A stretch of 64,000 bases of DNA from Cyrtodaria siliqua. Taxonomy: Eukaryota > Mollusca > Bivalvia > Adapedonta > Hiatellidae. The stretch's first letter is position 1. Every line of letters begins with the position of its first letter. The DNA is taken from the NCBI GenBank assembly GCA_037043455.1, contig JAWPHD010002620.1:184566-248565 (forward strand). Direction: 5' to 3'. Shown here piece by piece: positions 38,321 to 49,083 of the stretch. The notes beneath the pieces were generated by a model. The model did no database searches, was not told where the DNA came from, and worked only from the letters and a program-made list of their open reading frames with translations. Position numbers and translations under genes: made by a program.

Positions 38321-39193
38321 TCATTTGTAAGAGAATTGGCACATTCTACTGGGTTGTTTATCAACGACAACAAAAAGAGAAGTGTCATCAGCAAATAACA
38401 GTACATCATTCAATAAGTCATCTGTGATGTCATTTATATAAAGCAAAAATAGAAACGGACCTAAAACAGAGCCTTGCGAAACACCTGCATCTATAGTACT
38501 GAAGCTTGAAGAGAATCCATCTAGGTCTACTTTTTGCTGCCTATCAGAGAGATAGCTACGTATCCAGGTATATAATGAATCATTGATACCATATTTAGCT
38601 AATTTAAAAAGCAACCTAGCATGCCATACTTGGTCAAATGCTTTAGCAATATCGCAAAATATAAATCGTACATCTTTCCCAGCGTCGAGGTTGCTTATTA
38701 TGTTATTATATATTTCTATGAGCTGATTCACTGTAGAGCCCCTAGATTGAAAGCCTGCCTGGTATTTGCACAGAAGGTTATTCGTTTTGATATAGTTGAA
38801 CAAGTGTTTAAATACGATTTTTTCCATCAATTTGCAAATAATACTGGTAATGGATATGGGCCTATAATTGCCCGGCATGTCAGGTTCTCCCTTGCCCTTA
38901 AAAATAGGAGTTAAATTCGCCTGTTTCCATTGGTATGGTACTTTTCTAGTGGACAATGACAGATTAAAAAGTCGCGTCAGTGGAGCAGCGATGCTATTTA
39001 TAACTATGTTTAACACCTTTGGGCTAATCATATCTGGGCCTGGAGGTTTCGATAATTTCAAGATTTTCAATTGATCAATTACTTCCGTTTCATTTATAAT
39101 AAAGTCATTCATTTTATTGTCAGTGTGATTATGAAAAGTAGTTAATTCCGGTTCATGTTCAATATGAGATGTTGCAGAAAAAAAAGTATTCAA
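38321..39193 (-). pseudogene. LINE reverse transcriptase domain
   Basis: The 290-codon frame reads KLSKPPGPDMISPKVL, LTPIFKGKGEPDMPGNYRPI, AGFQSRGSTVNQL, FCDIAKAFDQVWHARLL, GVSQGSVLGPFLFLLYIND and LLFADDTSLF. These are RT blocks 1-5, with the catalytic Asp in DIAKAFD and FADD. It copies LINE RNA at nicked target DNA. The frame is lost just after FADD, and the next piece (38409-38197) continues in another frame. Confidence 0.85.
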
Positions 39194-39271
39194 TGCGTTT
39201 GCTTTGTCTACTGAATGTATTAAAATACGACCGTTATTTTTTTATTGGAAAGTTTGGTTGAGTTACTTTGT

Positions 39272-40006
39272 TCAATTTAGAGATCGATTTGATATACGCC
39301 AACATTTACCCGGGGGAATTGATTTATCAGTTAACTGGGATGTAAGTTTAGTCTTGTAAGATTCCTTAGATTCGAGGATTAAAGCAATTACCTCATTTCT
39401 AAGTTGCCTAAACATTGACCAATGTAATGGATTGTTTGAAGACTTAGCTTTCTTATGCATTCTGTTTCGCTGTCGCATTTTAAAGCGTATATTATTGTTC
39501 ATTAACGGTTTATCATTGGGACGTATAACAACAGTCTTTGTAGGTACATGACGTGTTACACAATCATTAAAAGTATTGCAAAAATTAGAGTATACTGCGT
39601 TTATATCATCACAGTTAAACACCTCCTCTTCCCATTTAGTATTCTGTATATCCGTATTAAGACCATTTATGTCAGTGGCATCATAATTTCTAATAACCCG
39701 TTTATAGGCTAGTCTTTTAAATGTCTGAAAGCTAATTTCAACAGACACAGGAGAGTGTGTGCTGCATATTGGTGAATGTACATTCACGTGTTTAGTTAGC
39801 GATGTATTATTCGTAATAAATAGATCAATGCAAGTTCCCGGCGTCACGGTTAAGTTGGTTGGCTCGTTAATAATATTTGTCATATTTAATCTTTGTAACA
39901 GTAGTATATATATGTAATCTGGGGTTTCTGGCTCAAAGCTCTCGTTTTTACTCGAGTTTGAGCCAGAAACGCCCAAATTACATATATATAAAAACTCCTG
40001 CCACAA
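39272..40006 (-). pseudogene. LINE endonuclease end and linker
   Basis: In the first part, PGTCIDLFITNN and SPICSTHSPV correspond to the last blocks of the APE-type endonuclease (usual T.(L/I)DL..TN and SDH). The catalytic-site His lies in a THSPV variant here. The linker between endonuclease and RT follows (KMRQRNRMHKKAK.. with WSMFRQLRNEV). The frame opens abruptly at about 40006 with no upstream endonuclease. Confidence 0.7.
39905..39990. repeat. Imperfect inverted repeat at the LINE 5' end
   Basis: The arm TATATGTAATCTGGGG..TTTCTGGCTCAAA (39905-39936) is nearly the reverse complement of 39956-39990 (TTTGAGCCAGAAACG..). The spacer is about 20 bp and contains CTCGTTTTTACTCGAG. One or two mismatches occur. 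Confidence 0.7.
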
Positions 40007-40139
40007 GGTGCTGAAATAAGCTGAGCCAGAGTTATATTCTGAGATTTTTTAATAAAAAAGTTGATTTGTTACTAAATTTACACCCAAATCAACGAATAAA
40101 CACGAAATTAATAAAATCATAGAATTTGATTTTCCCACA

Positions 40140-40358
40140 TCAAATTTCAATACGTCTAAATTTAAGACATTCGGCGTTGTACGACTTTAACCTCCAGTAT
40201 TCATGTTTCATTCTAATCAAATGAGCACCACAACTAACACATATTTGATACCTTGCATAAGTGCCTTTTTTACATTTTAGAATCTTTTTTTGGCTTGTTT
40301 TACATGGCTCACGTAATCCAGTTTTTAGAAATTTACAAATATTTGTATTATTTTCCAT
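40140..40358 (-). CDS. Small Cys-rich protein of the Polinton fragment, function unknown
   Basis: The 72-codon frame starts MENNTNICKFLKTGLREP. It has two cysteine pairs, CKTSQKKILKCKKG and ICVSCGAHL, suggesting a small zinc-binding protein. It points away from the polymerase. I do not recognise the family, and it may be a truncated gene. Confidence 0.35.
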   Translation of the reverse strand: MENNTNICKFLKTGLREPCKTSQKKILKCKKGTYARYQICVSCGAHLIRMKHEYWRLKSYNAECLKFRRIEI

Positions 40359-40428
40359 TCTTTTTTGTTATGTATATAATTATTTTATATTTAAGAATTT
40401 TTATTATTTAAAATATAACAAAGAAAGA

Positions 40429-42988
40429 ATGGAAAATGAAGAGATTATGAAAAAAATAATACATTTGTTTGAAACAGGAGTATTAGATAAGCAAACACTG
40501 TCTAATGGTATTAATGCATTAAAACCTTCTAAAGAAGTTCCAAAGGAAACTCCAAAAGAGGTTAATTTTCAAACTTTAGAAAATTTACGCAAGAGACGAC
40601 GTAACAAGAAACAACGTAAACGAGAAAAGCAGAAATATGCTGATTTACAAAAAAAAGTATAAATGAACTGAAACAAGTTTTTAAAGATGGAAAATCTAAA
40701 GAAAGTATCTCAGAATTAAAACTGGTTGATAAACCAATGTGTGGTCATTTTAAAGCATATGAGATATCTGTCGAGGTATACAAAGACCCTCAAAAACTAT
40801 TTCGTGATAAGAAATCCATATCACACAACAAATCAGCAAAGAGCTGACAGAGACAAATGGATTAAAGTTTCAATTAGGTCTCACTGTAAATCTATTTAAA
40901 GATGATGGTAAACGTAAAAAACGATGATAACAAATGTCTGTTTCATGCAAGAAATTCAGCTTTAAATCCAGTTGAAAAGAATTCTGATAGATTATCAAGC
41001 TATCCTGACATATCATTTTTAAAACAAAATGGTATTGACTTTCCCACTCCAATTTCTCAAATATCCAAAGTAGAAAAACAAAACAACCTTGCTATCAATG
41101 TTTTTGGATACACCAGGAGAGGAAAAAATAAAGTAAAAAATGTAGAGATAACCATTTTCCCATATCACATATCAGAACAACCAAAAGATATCAAGCGACT
41201 TAATCTGCTTTTATTTCATGAAGACGTTGTGGTTGACGATCCAGATAATAAAAGAATTATAACAAAATATCACTATTGCTGGTTTAAAAATTGCGAAAAG
41301 GTGTTTATCCATACGAATATATGGATAGTTTGGGAAAATTTAATGAAACACTATTGCCACCTATAGAAAAGTTTTATAGTAGTCTTAGAGATGAAAGCAT
41401 AACCCAAAAACATTATGAACATACTCAAAAATATGGAAAGAGTTTAACTGTAAAACTCTTGGAGATTATCATGATTTATATCTAAAAACTGATGTAACTC
41501 TGTTAGCAGATGTGTTTCAAACTGTTAGAAAAACATGTATGAATGCATACAAACTTGACCCTTAACATTATTATACAGCACCCGGATTATCTTGGGATGC
41601 TTTACTTAAACATTCAAAAATAGATTTATAACTTTTTACAGACATTGATAAGCACTTATTTGTAGAAAAAGGTATGCGTGGAGGAATAAGTATGGTATCA
41701 ATATGCAAAAGCAAACAATCCACTTGTAGCTGATTATAACCCTTACGAGGAAAACAACTTTTTAATGCATTATGATGCAAATACTCTTTATGGATGGGCA
41801 ATGTGTCAGCCACTTCCATATTCTGGGTTTGTTCGGAAAGCCAAAAACAAAAGTGGAGGATTTTCTAAACCAAAACATGGTAAAGGACAATTACTTTCAG
41901 TTGATTTGGGATATCCTAAAGAACTCCATGAAGCTCACAATGACTATCCACTTGCACCAGAAAGATTAGCAGTGAAAAAAGAATGGTTGTCTAAATACCA
42001 AACAGATCTGTTGGAAGGTAATAATATAAATATAGAACAACTAGTTCCAAATCTTATGGATAAAGAAAAATATGTAATACATTACAAAAACCTTCCACTG
42101 TATTTATCTTTGGGCATGAAACTAAAGAAAACACACAGAGAATTCAATGAAAAACCATGGATGGAATCTAAACACAGAGCTTAGGAAAAATCACCCTTTG
42201 AAAAAGATTTTTACAAACTTATGAACAACTCTGTGTTTGGCAAGACAATGGAAAATGTACGCAAGCGGAATGATATAAAACTAGTAAGAACTGATGGCTC
42301 TGAAAATGAAAAAATAAGAAAAATACTAGCCAAGCCCAACTTTAACAGACGTATAAAGTGCTCAGATGAATTGTCAGCAATACATGTAAACAAAACAAAA
42401 TTAACATTAAACAAACCAATCTATGTTGGGATGTCAGTATTGGATTTATCAAAGTACATGATGTATGACTGGTACTATAATATTCTAAAGAAAAGGTACG
42501 GAGATGACTGTACTTTATCATACACAGACACTGACAGCTTGCTGGTAGATATCAAAACAGAAGATGTGTACAAAGACATGACTGAAATGAAAGATGAGTA
42601 TGATTTGAGTGATTATCCACAAAACCTTCCACTGCACGATGATACAAATAAAAAAGTAGTAGGCAAGATGAAAGATGAATGTGCTGGTGTTTCTATAGCT
42701 GAGTATGTTGGATTAAGACCAAAGCTATATTCTATTTTGAGAGCAGATGAGCAGATTATTAAGAAAGCAAAGGGTGAAAAAAATTATGTAATTCAAAAAC
42801 ATATTAACTTTGAAAACTACAAGGATGCATTGTTTAGTAAGACATGATATGAATATAATACGATCGATGAAGCATCAAATATACGGCATAACAATAAACA
42901 AAGTAACATTGTCACCATTTTACACTAAAAGATACATTCGAGAAGATGTAATTAAAACTGATGCATATGGGTTTTATAAAAACTTATA
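40429..42988 (+). pseudogene. Polinton protein-primed DNA polymerase B, broken
   Basis: Pieces in order are a basic N-terminal part (MENEEIMKKII.., RKRRRNKKQRKREKQK, 40429-40662), GHFKAYEISVEVYKDP (about 40745) and IDFPTPISQISKVEKQNN..INVFGY (about 41030). Then come YHYCWFKN, KGVYPYEYMDS (about 41298), a YHDLYLKTDVTLLADVFQT stretch (about 41468) and MHYDANTLYGWAMCQPLP (41765). The C-terminal piece runs from MNNSVFGKTMENVRKR (42221) to SYTDTDSLLVDI (about 42520), ending in YIREDVIKTDAYGFYK. DANTLYGW is polymerase motif A and YTDTDS is motif C. Frameshifts occur near 40660, 41290, 41480 and 42150, a stop at about 41562, and an internal deletion near 40870. It cannot make a working enzyme. Confidence 0.8.
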
Positions 42989-43526
42989 AAGACGTACGTG
43001 TTTGAACAATAAGTAATTCTTCTTTGACAAATCCTCTCTGTGGCGCTGGTGCTTTCAAATAATATACTCTTATACCTTGCGTCACCATATAACTTTTAAT
43101 CTTGTGAATATCTACACTCCACATTGGATCAGTTGCTCTGCGTCTTCCACCTTCTTGTTCCCCGGGTTAATATTAATATCTCACACTGGCATTCATACAA
43201 ATAGGATCATCTTTTAATGTTTTTGTTTCAACAGGAGGAGGCTTTTTTGTCTCCGCATTTACTGCTTTGACAACTTCTGGTAATCTTTTTACCCATTCTC
43301 TATTACGTTTTTGTGAATCTATTTCCTTAGCATACTGATAACCAAACAATATTTCAGCTAATGTTCTGTTAAATCTTTCCACTATAGCTTGGTCTATGTG
43401 TATCTCTGCTGCTCCCTTCTTTCCAGCCTCTATTCGTTTTGGATTTTTTTTTTGTTTAACATGTTGTGTATCAACCTCAACAGGTATATTAACAGGTATA
43501 TCAACTTTACTCTCTTGATTCTCCAT
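42985..43526 (-). pseudogene. Polinton retroviral-type integrase, C-terminal half
   Basis: On the minus strand DQAIVERFNRTLAEILFGYQ carries the last catalytic Glu of the DDE core. WVKRLPEVVKAVNAETKKPP follows. After a stop near 43173, GGRRRATDPMWSVDIHKIKS and PQRGFVKEELL (down to about 43000) form the chromo-like C-terminus. The first two catalytic Asp are missing, replaced by an unrelated Lys-rich N-terminus. It is a relic. Confidence 0.7.
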
Positions 43527-43776
43527 TATTTATATTATCTGTATTTTTATTTTTATTAAAATCAATATGTCTAACAGTTGTCAGTATTGCTGTAAATGGC
43601 GCTAAGCACATCCCATACCTGTAATACAACTCGCAACAAGCACTTGTTAAAGCATGATTAATAAATGGGTCTTCCTCCAAATCTTTTATCAGTTTTGGTG
43701 GATTGGTTACATTGAAATATTTTGATACTCCCATCACATACAAGTTAATAAAAGAATTCCCTAAAGTCTTGGTCAT
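43507..43776 (-). pseudogene. Polinton-associated protein of unknown function, C-terminal part
   Basis: The 89-codon frame starts MTKTLGNSFINLYVMGVSKY and includes LEEDPFINHALTSACCELYYRYG. It overlaps the integrase frame start by about 20 bp. The upstream frame 44121-43828 ends in a TAG near 43830, and the intervening codons (INKLYCRYEGRLGA) read on into this frame. The two are therefore one broken gene. I associate this layout with Polintons but cannot name a function. Confidence 0.45.
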
Positions 43777-43827
43777 ACTTGCCCCAAGCCTTCCTTCATA
43801 TCTGCAGTAAAGTTTGTTAATTTCATC

Positions 43828-44121
43828 CTAGGGCATACTATCTATATTTGTGAGTTGTATGTCTCTACCCAAATATTGACGGCTACCACCGCCAGCCACT
43901 ATGGCTGATAATCTTTCTTTTTTTGTGTCTTGCTTTGACTCTGTAGGTTCCGTGGGTTCCAATATATCTTGTAATAGTTCTTCCGCATTCATTTTTATAT
44001 TAGTAATTTTACTTTTTATCTTGAAATAAATGTAAAATACAAAACAACCAGCTGCAATATTCATGCAACTAGTAATTGTTAATAGCATTGTTATTAACAT
44101 TGCTATTTTTTTTATTAGCAT
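43828..44121 (-). pseudogene. Polinton-associated protein, N-terminal part with a membrane segment
   Basis: The frame begins with a hydrophobic stretch (IAMLITMLLTITSCMNIAAG.., a possible membrane helix). An acidic region with a TEPTESKQDTKKERL stretch follows, then RQYLGRDIQLTNIDSMP and a stop. Another likely start is MNAEELLQDILEPTEP (about 43992), which lacks the hydrophobic part. It is probably the N-terminal part of the gene continued at 43776. Confidence 0.35.
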
Positions 44122-44245
44122 TGTTAATGTGCTGCAAACATTGCTATTAACAATGCTAATTTGCTATGAGCAATGCTATAAGCATTACTATATTCTCCGA
44201 TATTTTCATTATATTTTCATTATATTTTCATTATATTTTCATGTC
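44056..44245. repeat. Short repeats AACAATGCTAAT and ATTTTCATTAT
   Basis: Copies of ATTGCTATTAACAATGCTAA and inverse forms crowd 44056-44180. They are followed by four copies of the 11-bp ATTTTCATTAT (about 44203-44240). This may be the edge of the Polinton fragment. Confidence 0.5.
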
Positions 44246-44255
44246 AGTATTGCTA

Positions 44256-44930
44256 TTAATGTGTTTACGTGTTGTAAGTGAGTGCATGAATGCGTGTGTG
44301 CGTGCGTGCGTATGTATGTGTGTACGTGTACATGTGTCAACGTGTATGTACATGTGTGTACGTGTTTGTACATGTTTGTACTTGTCTGTGCGTGTGTGTT
44401 TACGCGTTGTGAGTGTACTTGTCTGTATGTGTGAGTTTACGCGTTGTACATGTATATACGTACGTGCGTGTACTTCACTTTATGTGTGCGTGCTTGCGTG
44501 CTTGCGTGCGTGTGTGTGTATGTGTGCCTGTCTGTGTGCATGTGTTTACGTTTGTGTGTGTAAATGTATGTACGTGTTTTTACGTGTGTGCGTGCGTGCG
44601 TGCGTGCTTGCATGCGTGCGCGTGTGTGTGTGTGTGTGTACATGTACGTGTGTGTGTGTATACGTCTACGAGTGTGTTTACGTGTGCATATGTGTACGTG
44701 TGCATGTGCGAGCGCGTGCGCTAATGTGTACGTGCGTGCGTTCGTGCGTGCGTGAATTATATTAAATTGAATAAGAATTAACATGGGCCACATTTGAGCG
44801 TTCAACCACATACAGCAATGTTGAGACAGTGACAATGAAAGGTGCCGGATTTTTGAATTCAGTACATTGAAGTATATTAAAGGGAGATAATTAGAACTCA
44901 CTACTAATATAGATATATATGTATGTATAT
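44256..44930 (+). repeat. GT-rich minisatellite module, first copy
   Basis: About 44262-44755 is a GT-derived array (TGTTTACGTGTTGTAAGTGA.., GTGCGTGCGTGCG.., GTACATGT..). It is followed by a unique 170-bp block with GCCACATTTGAGCGTTCAAC and GAAAGGTGCCGGAT, ending in AAAGGGAGATAATTAGAACT and a TATATGTATG tract. The same order recurs at 60328-61140 and 62113-62780. The Cys/Val/Arg-rich and His/Thr-rich open frames here are artefacts of the GT array. Confidence 0.85.
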
Positions 44931-44944
44931 ATAGTTTTAAAGAC

Positions 44945-45255
44945 GCCCGTTTATTGGGTCAAAAATGATTTTTACACTCGATATATTGGATCCTTACCTT
45001 GTTATTGGGTCCTCAATCTGCCAATTGGGTCTTGACCCAACAATTCAACGACCCAATAATACATGCATATTTAACAGAACTACATTTACCTAATTAAGCC
45101 TCTTGCACATAACTTATTTTACACGTTTATTGGGCCCCTGTGTAGGGGTTATCTCCCCTTGCTAATTGCTAAGTGTGTATATATATACTGTTTATCCAAT
45201 CAGAGGTCAGAGTTCAGGACTCAATATATTGGGAAATTCACAATGACCCAATAAA
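44945..45255. repeat. Scattered TATTGGGTC motif in both orientations
   Basis: TATTGGGTC or close variants occur near 44954, 45003, 45026 and 45127, and as the reverse complement near 45035, 45049 and 45244. The retrotransposon inserted immediately after the last one. I know no element with this signature. Confidence 0.55.
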
Positions 45256-45259
45256 CTAG
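45256..45259. other. Target site duplication (CTAG), left
   Basis: CTAG directly precedes the 5' LTR and is repeated at 57265-57268 directly after the 3' LTR. Confidence 0.85.
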
Positions 45260-46036
45260 TGTGTTATAGTGAGCTTCGGGGGGTCTTAAAGTAAGATATT
45301 ATATTGCACCCATGGCTGATCATAACATGTACATGAAAAACTAGGTGACCAACATTTATTCACGGCCTCTGTCATTTGTCTCAGAAGTAGCTTAATTACG
45401 TTGTTTGTGTAGAGGCCTGGGTTTGACCATTTCCTCTGAAAGTTCATGACTGATGCGCATGAAAGTTAATTAACCCAGTTAAGTATATATTTAGTAAAAG
45501 TATATCAATAACCTTTAGTTAAGTAGAGGTCTGTCGTTTGAAACAATGGAATGACTGGTGCAACCTTTGGGAGAATTATATAAATACCCTGTATCAGCAT
45601 TTTGGAAAGTAAGTTAAATATTTTGTTTACTCCAAAAAGAGGAGATTTGTACGATCGACCCCAAATTTGGCGTCCTAGAACCAGTTTCAGAGGTTAGAGT
45701 TCATGGTCGAGGGTACACGTGACAGTTCAAAGATGGGGCATAGCCACGCTATATAATATACGAGATTGCCTTCATTCGGCAGATTCTTATAGACTGGTCA
45801 GAGATACTTACAGATTGATAGATATTAATGCAGATTCATTTTGACGGCTAAGCTCGCACTTTTGAATGTTAGAACTGCTTACGAATTGTAACTTGTACAT
45901 TTAATCAAAGTTGAATATTTACTCTGGTTTTTTAACTGTGTATAGTTTTATTGTGAAATATAATTAGATAGTAGTTTAATAAAATACATATTAAAGACTA
46001 TTCTTGAGTTAGATATTTTCACGTCGCTATATTACA
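45260..46036 (+). repeat. 5' LTR (777 bp)
   Basis: It is bounded by TGTG..TACA and highly similar to 56493-57264. Relative to the 3' LTR it lacks a 24-bp duplication of GACTGATGCGCATGAAAGTTAA. It keeps about 28 bp (near 45770-45797) that the 3' LTR has lost. TATATAAATACC near 45579 is a candidate TATA region for the element's own promoter. Confidence 0.9.
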
Positions 46037-46046
46037 TTAAAACTTC

Positions 46047-46062
46047 TGGTGCCTAACAACCA
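46047..46062 (+). promoter_or_regulatory. Primer binding site candidate
   Basis: TGGTGCCTAACAACCA starts 10 bp after the LTR end and begins with TGG, the complement of the CCA end of a tRNA. I could not match it to a particular tRNA with confidence. Confidence 0.5.
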
Positions 46063-46291
46063 AGGATCCGACCCAGGCAAGTCGCGGGAACAACACGAAG
46101 AACTGACGAAACACAACGCAAACGGACAAAACGGTGAGTGATATTTTTACGTATTCTCTGTACGACCACAAAATTATAAGATAAGGATCTCATTTTAGAC
46201 CTAACTTCAAAATTCGTTCTATATAATATTGGCTAATATTATCATTATTTTTTTTTTTAAAAAAAACGAAAATAAATACATACACATAACA

Positions 46292-47431
46292 ATGGCTGAA
46301 GCAGATTTAAGGCAAGTTTTTAACCATATGGCTAATCAGATAACTACCTTGAATGAAAATATGGATGCACAAAATACGAACACGAGAGATATTTTAAGGG
46401 CCCAGACGAATGCTCTTGACACACAAGGCGTTCATTATAGTATTAAAACATTCGATGGTTCAGTGCCAGGCGAATATAAGGAATGGTTAAAAAATATAGA
46501 TAAGTACAGTTTCCTACACAGATCAAGTGATATGCAAAAACAGCTATTGGCCTATAAAACTAGTAAAGGCCCTGTTGGTGATTTTATCAAACGATTTTTA
46601 GACAGGCAAACCGGGACATACGATAAGTTGAAAACTGAAATGTCCGCACGCTTCTCAGACGTGACAGATACGTCAAACGCCTTTTCCCTGTTAAGTAAAG
46701 TCAAACAAAATGCTCACGAGAGCGTACAGCTGTATTCTGAGAGAATGTTAGGCTTGGCTGAAGAAGCCTACAGTAATGACGAAGGCCCAGGTCACGATAT
46801 AGTACAAACACAGCTAGTGGAATTTTTAATTGATGGTTTGGCCGACGACTCTATTAAAATTAGAGTTATGAGAGATAGACCTAGACGTTTTGAGCACGCA
46901 ATAAGAGTAGCTATTGAAGAACAAAACTTGAGAAGAAGATTCGCACTAAGAACCTCTAATACACCCAAATTTACGCATAGATCCGACCGACGAGACGGTC
47001 ACGAACCCATGCAAGTTGACCATTTTAGACCACGCCGCGCATGTTTCAAGTGTGGCTCAAAGAACCATATCTCGAAATTTTGCAATGCTCCCGATCAAAA
47101 TCAAGGTGATAACCGAAAAAACTGGAAAGGGAAACTAATACGCTCGAGTCATAATGGTAGGTTACATGACTTGAGTGAAAAGAAAAAAATACCTTCATTT
47201 AGTATTTCGACAGCTGGTCGTTCAAATTCATGCATTATAAAAATAGAAAAAGCTGAATTTAGAGCTCTCATTGACATGGGCGCTAATTGCTCGCTATTAA
47301 GTGAAAAAATGTATCAATTATTAAAACATAAACCCCGTTTAGAAAATAAGGAAGCAAATTTACAGGGTGTAGATGGTAGTTTTTTAAATGTGTTAGGCCA
47401 AGTAAGTTTAAAATTTGTAATGAAATCGTAA
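46292..47431 (+). pseudogene. gag-PR: Gag and protease, with altered protease active site
   Basis: The ATG at 46292 (MAEADLRQVF..) is preferred over the non-ATG opening of the frame at 46229. Residues about 55-210 resemble a retrotransposon Gag capsid region (EYKEWLKNIDKY.., VKQNAHESVQLYSERM, FLIDGLAD). A CCHC zinc knuckle CFKCGSKNHISKFC lies at 47042-47083 and binds the packaged RNA. The aspartic protease motif reads ALIDMGANCSLL at about 47265-47300. The usual DTG/DSG is DMG, most simply by an ACG to ATG change. A TAA at 47429 interrupts the protease before the flap and ILGHDFL region, which continues in another frame at 47455. Confidence 0.85.
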
Positions 47432-47454
47432 AAATATGAACATCCGTTCTATGA

Positions 47455-49083
47455 GTGTCGAACATGAATAGGAATATAATTTTAGGACATGATTTTTTGC
47501 TAGATTTCGGTGTACGGTTATATTATGATCTAGGTTGTATGCGTATTGGTAAAACAATGGTACCTTTTGTACCAGATATTCAGGTAGCGTCGTTAGTTAG
47601 ATTACACAAAAATATAGTATTAAAACCATATTCGATGGTTCTGTGTAAAGGTAGAGTTAAAACTGCAGTAAAAGAAGTATTTAAAGACGGAACAATGTTG
47701 GTTGCGGACAGAGACACAGGTTATATGGCAGAGAGACCTGACCTACAGATAATCGAATCAGTTATAGAAGTAAAAAGTAGTAACAAAATACCTATTTTAA
47801 TCGTAAATCACAGCGGGCGTAGTTACAACCTAAAACGTGGTAGCGTAGTAGCTCAGGTAGAACACATTAATCAGATAGGTACAATAAACTCCCACAGGGG
47901 ACAACAAGTAGACGGTCATTACAAAAATAGTAAAAGTAGATCCGATAGACCAAGTAGTTACGAAGAGGTAGTTAGTCAAATAAACGTTCCCACCGAATAC
48001 AAACAAAAAATAGGTGATCTGGTTTATAGGAATTTAGATGCAGTAGCGTTCTCAGAATTAGATTTAGAAGAAACAGATATTCTGCAAATGCGGATTGAGA
48101 CGGGGGATAGCCCTCCGGTTAAGCTGAGACCATATAGGACCCCATTGAATGATATACCCATAGTTGAGGCAGCAGTAGACCAGTTGTTAAAAGCAGGAAT
48201 AATCAGTAGATCTAGAAGTCCTTATTCTTCCCCTACTATCCTAGTACCCAAGGCAGATAATACTAAGAGGTTGGTAGTAGATGTTAGACTCTTGAATATG
48301 GTTACGAAAACATATGCGTTCCCAATGTCATTGATCGATTCCGTACTGGAACGATTGGGTGGAAGTCAAGTGTTTAGCTCGCTTGACCTCTTTGCGGGTT
48401 TTTTCTGCATAAATATTCATCCCGACGACCGAGAAAAAACAGCTTTTAGTAGTAGTAGAGGAATGATGGAACATAATCGCATGTGTTTTGGCCTCAAGAA
48501 CAGTCCTAGTTATTTCACCGAAATGATGACTATAGCACTACAGGGTTTCGAACATTTCGCACTGCCGTATGTAGATGATGTAATAGTATTCTCAAAATCG
48601 GTAGAAGAACACTTAGTTCACTTACAGCTAGTCCTTGGTAGAATGAGGAAACATAAACTTAAAATGAAGTTAAGTAAGTGTCAATTCATGAAACCAGAAA
48701 CAAAACACTTTGGGTTCATTATAAGTAAAGAGGGCGTCAAGCCTGAAAGCAAAAAAGTAGAGGCAATAAAGGGGCTGGCCCCGCCAATAAATGTTAAAGG
48801 TGTAAGAGGGTTTTGCGCCATGATAGGGTATTATAGAAGATTTATTCCTAACATCAGTGAGATAGCAGGTCCTCTATTCAAACTCACAAAGAAAAAAGCA
48901 CGGTTTAAGTGGGACGACCCTTGTCAGAAAGCTTTTGAATTTTTAAAGGAAAGCCTGACCGTAGTACCATTACTAGCTTACCCAAATATGGAAAAGAGTT
49001 TATCCTGTATACGGATGCATCCGATAAATGTATCGGCTCCGTGCTGTGTCAAGAAGACACTGATGAGGAAGGTAGCCCAATAG
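47455..49083 (+). pseudogene. RT: End of protease and reverse transcriptase
   Basis: It starts with the conserved C-terminal protease motif NIILGHDFLLDFGV. A linker of about 190 residues follows, then RT: LRPYRTPLNDIPIVEAAVDQ, SPYSSPTILVPKAD, RLVVDVRLLN, FSSLDLFAGFFCI (first Asp), FGLKNSPSYFTEMM and LPYVDDVIVFSK (YVDD). The RT connection motif GYYRRFIPNISEIAGPLFKL follows. The frame runs out near 49000 by a one-base shift at the start of RNase H. The codon order is standard for Ty3/gypsy. Confidence 0.9.

Larger units (their letters stand above)
36655..40006 (-). mobile_element. 5'-truncated LINE (jockey/CR1-like non-LTR retrotransposon)
   Basis: Minus-strand order is the end of the endonuclease (about 40006-39770), linker, reverse transcriptase (39193-38321), C-terminal domain (38302-37236) and 3' UTR (37235-36655). 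The UTR has TG/TA-rich microsatellites and ends AATTAATTAAATTAGAG. The first part of the apurinic-type endonuclease and any ORF1 are missing, as is usual for 5'-truncated LINE copies. At least four frameshifts make it dead. Assignment below the jockey/CR1/L2 group level is not safe by eye. Confidence 0.85.
40023..44160. mobile_element. Decayed Polinton/Maverick DNA transposon
   Basis: Polinton hallmark genes stand together: protein-primed DNA polymerase B on plus (40429-42988), converging on integrase (43526-42985) and two further minus-strand frames (43776-43507 and 44121-43828). A Cys-rich small frame lies at the left (40358-40140, minus). Capsid, ATPase and protease genes are absent, so the roughly 4.1 kb is a fragment of the usual 15-20 kb. 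I could not find terminal inverted repeats. Polintons are virus-like self-synthesising transposons; this copy is dead. Confidence 0.8.

Noticed and set aside
44166..44901. Cys-rich and His/Thr-rich frames of 150-199 codons
   Set aside because: Same reason: they follow the GT array of the first module copy.
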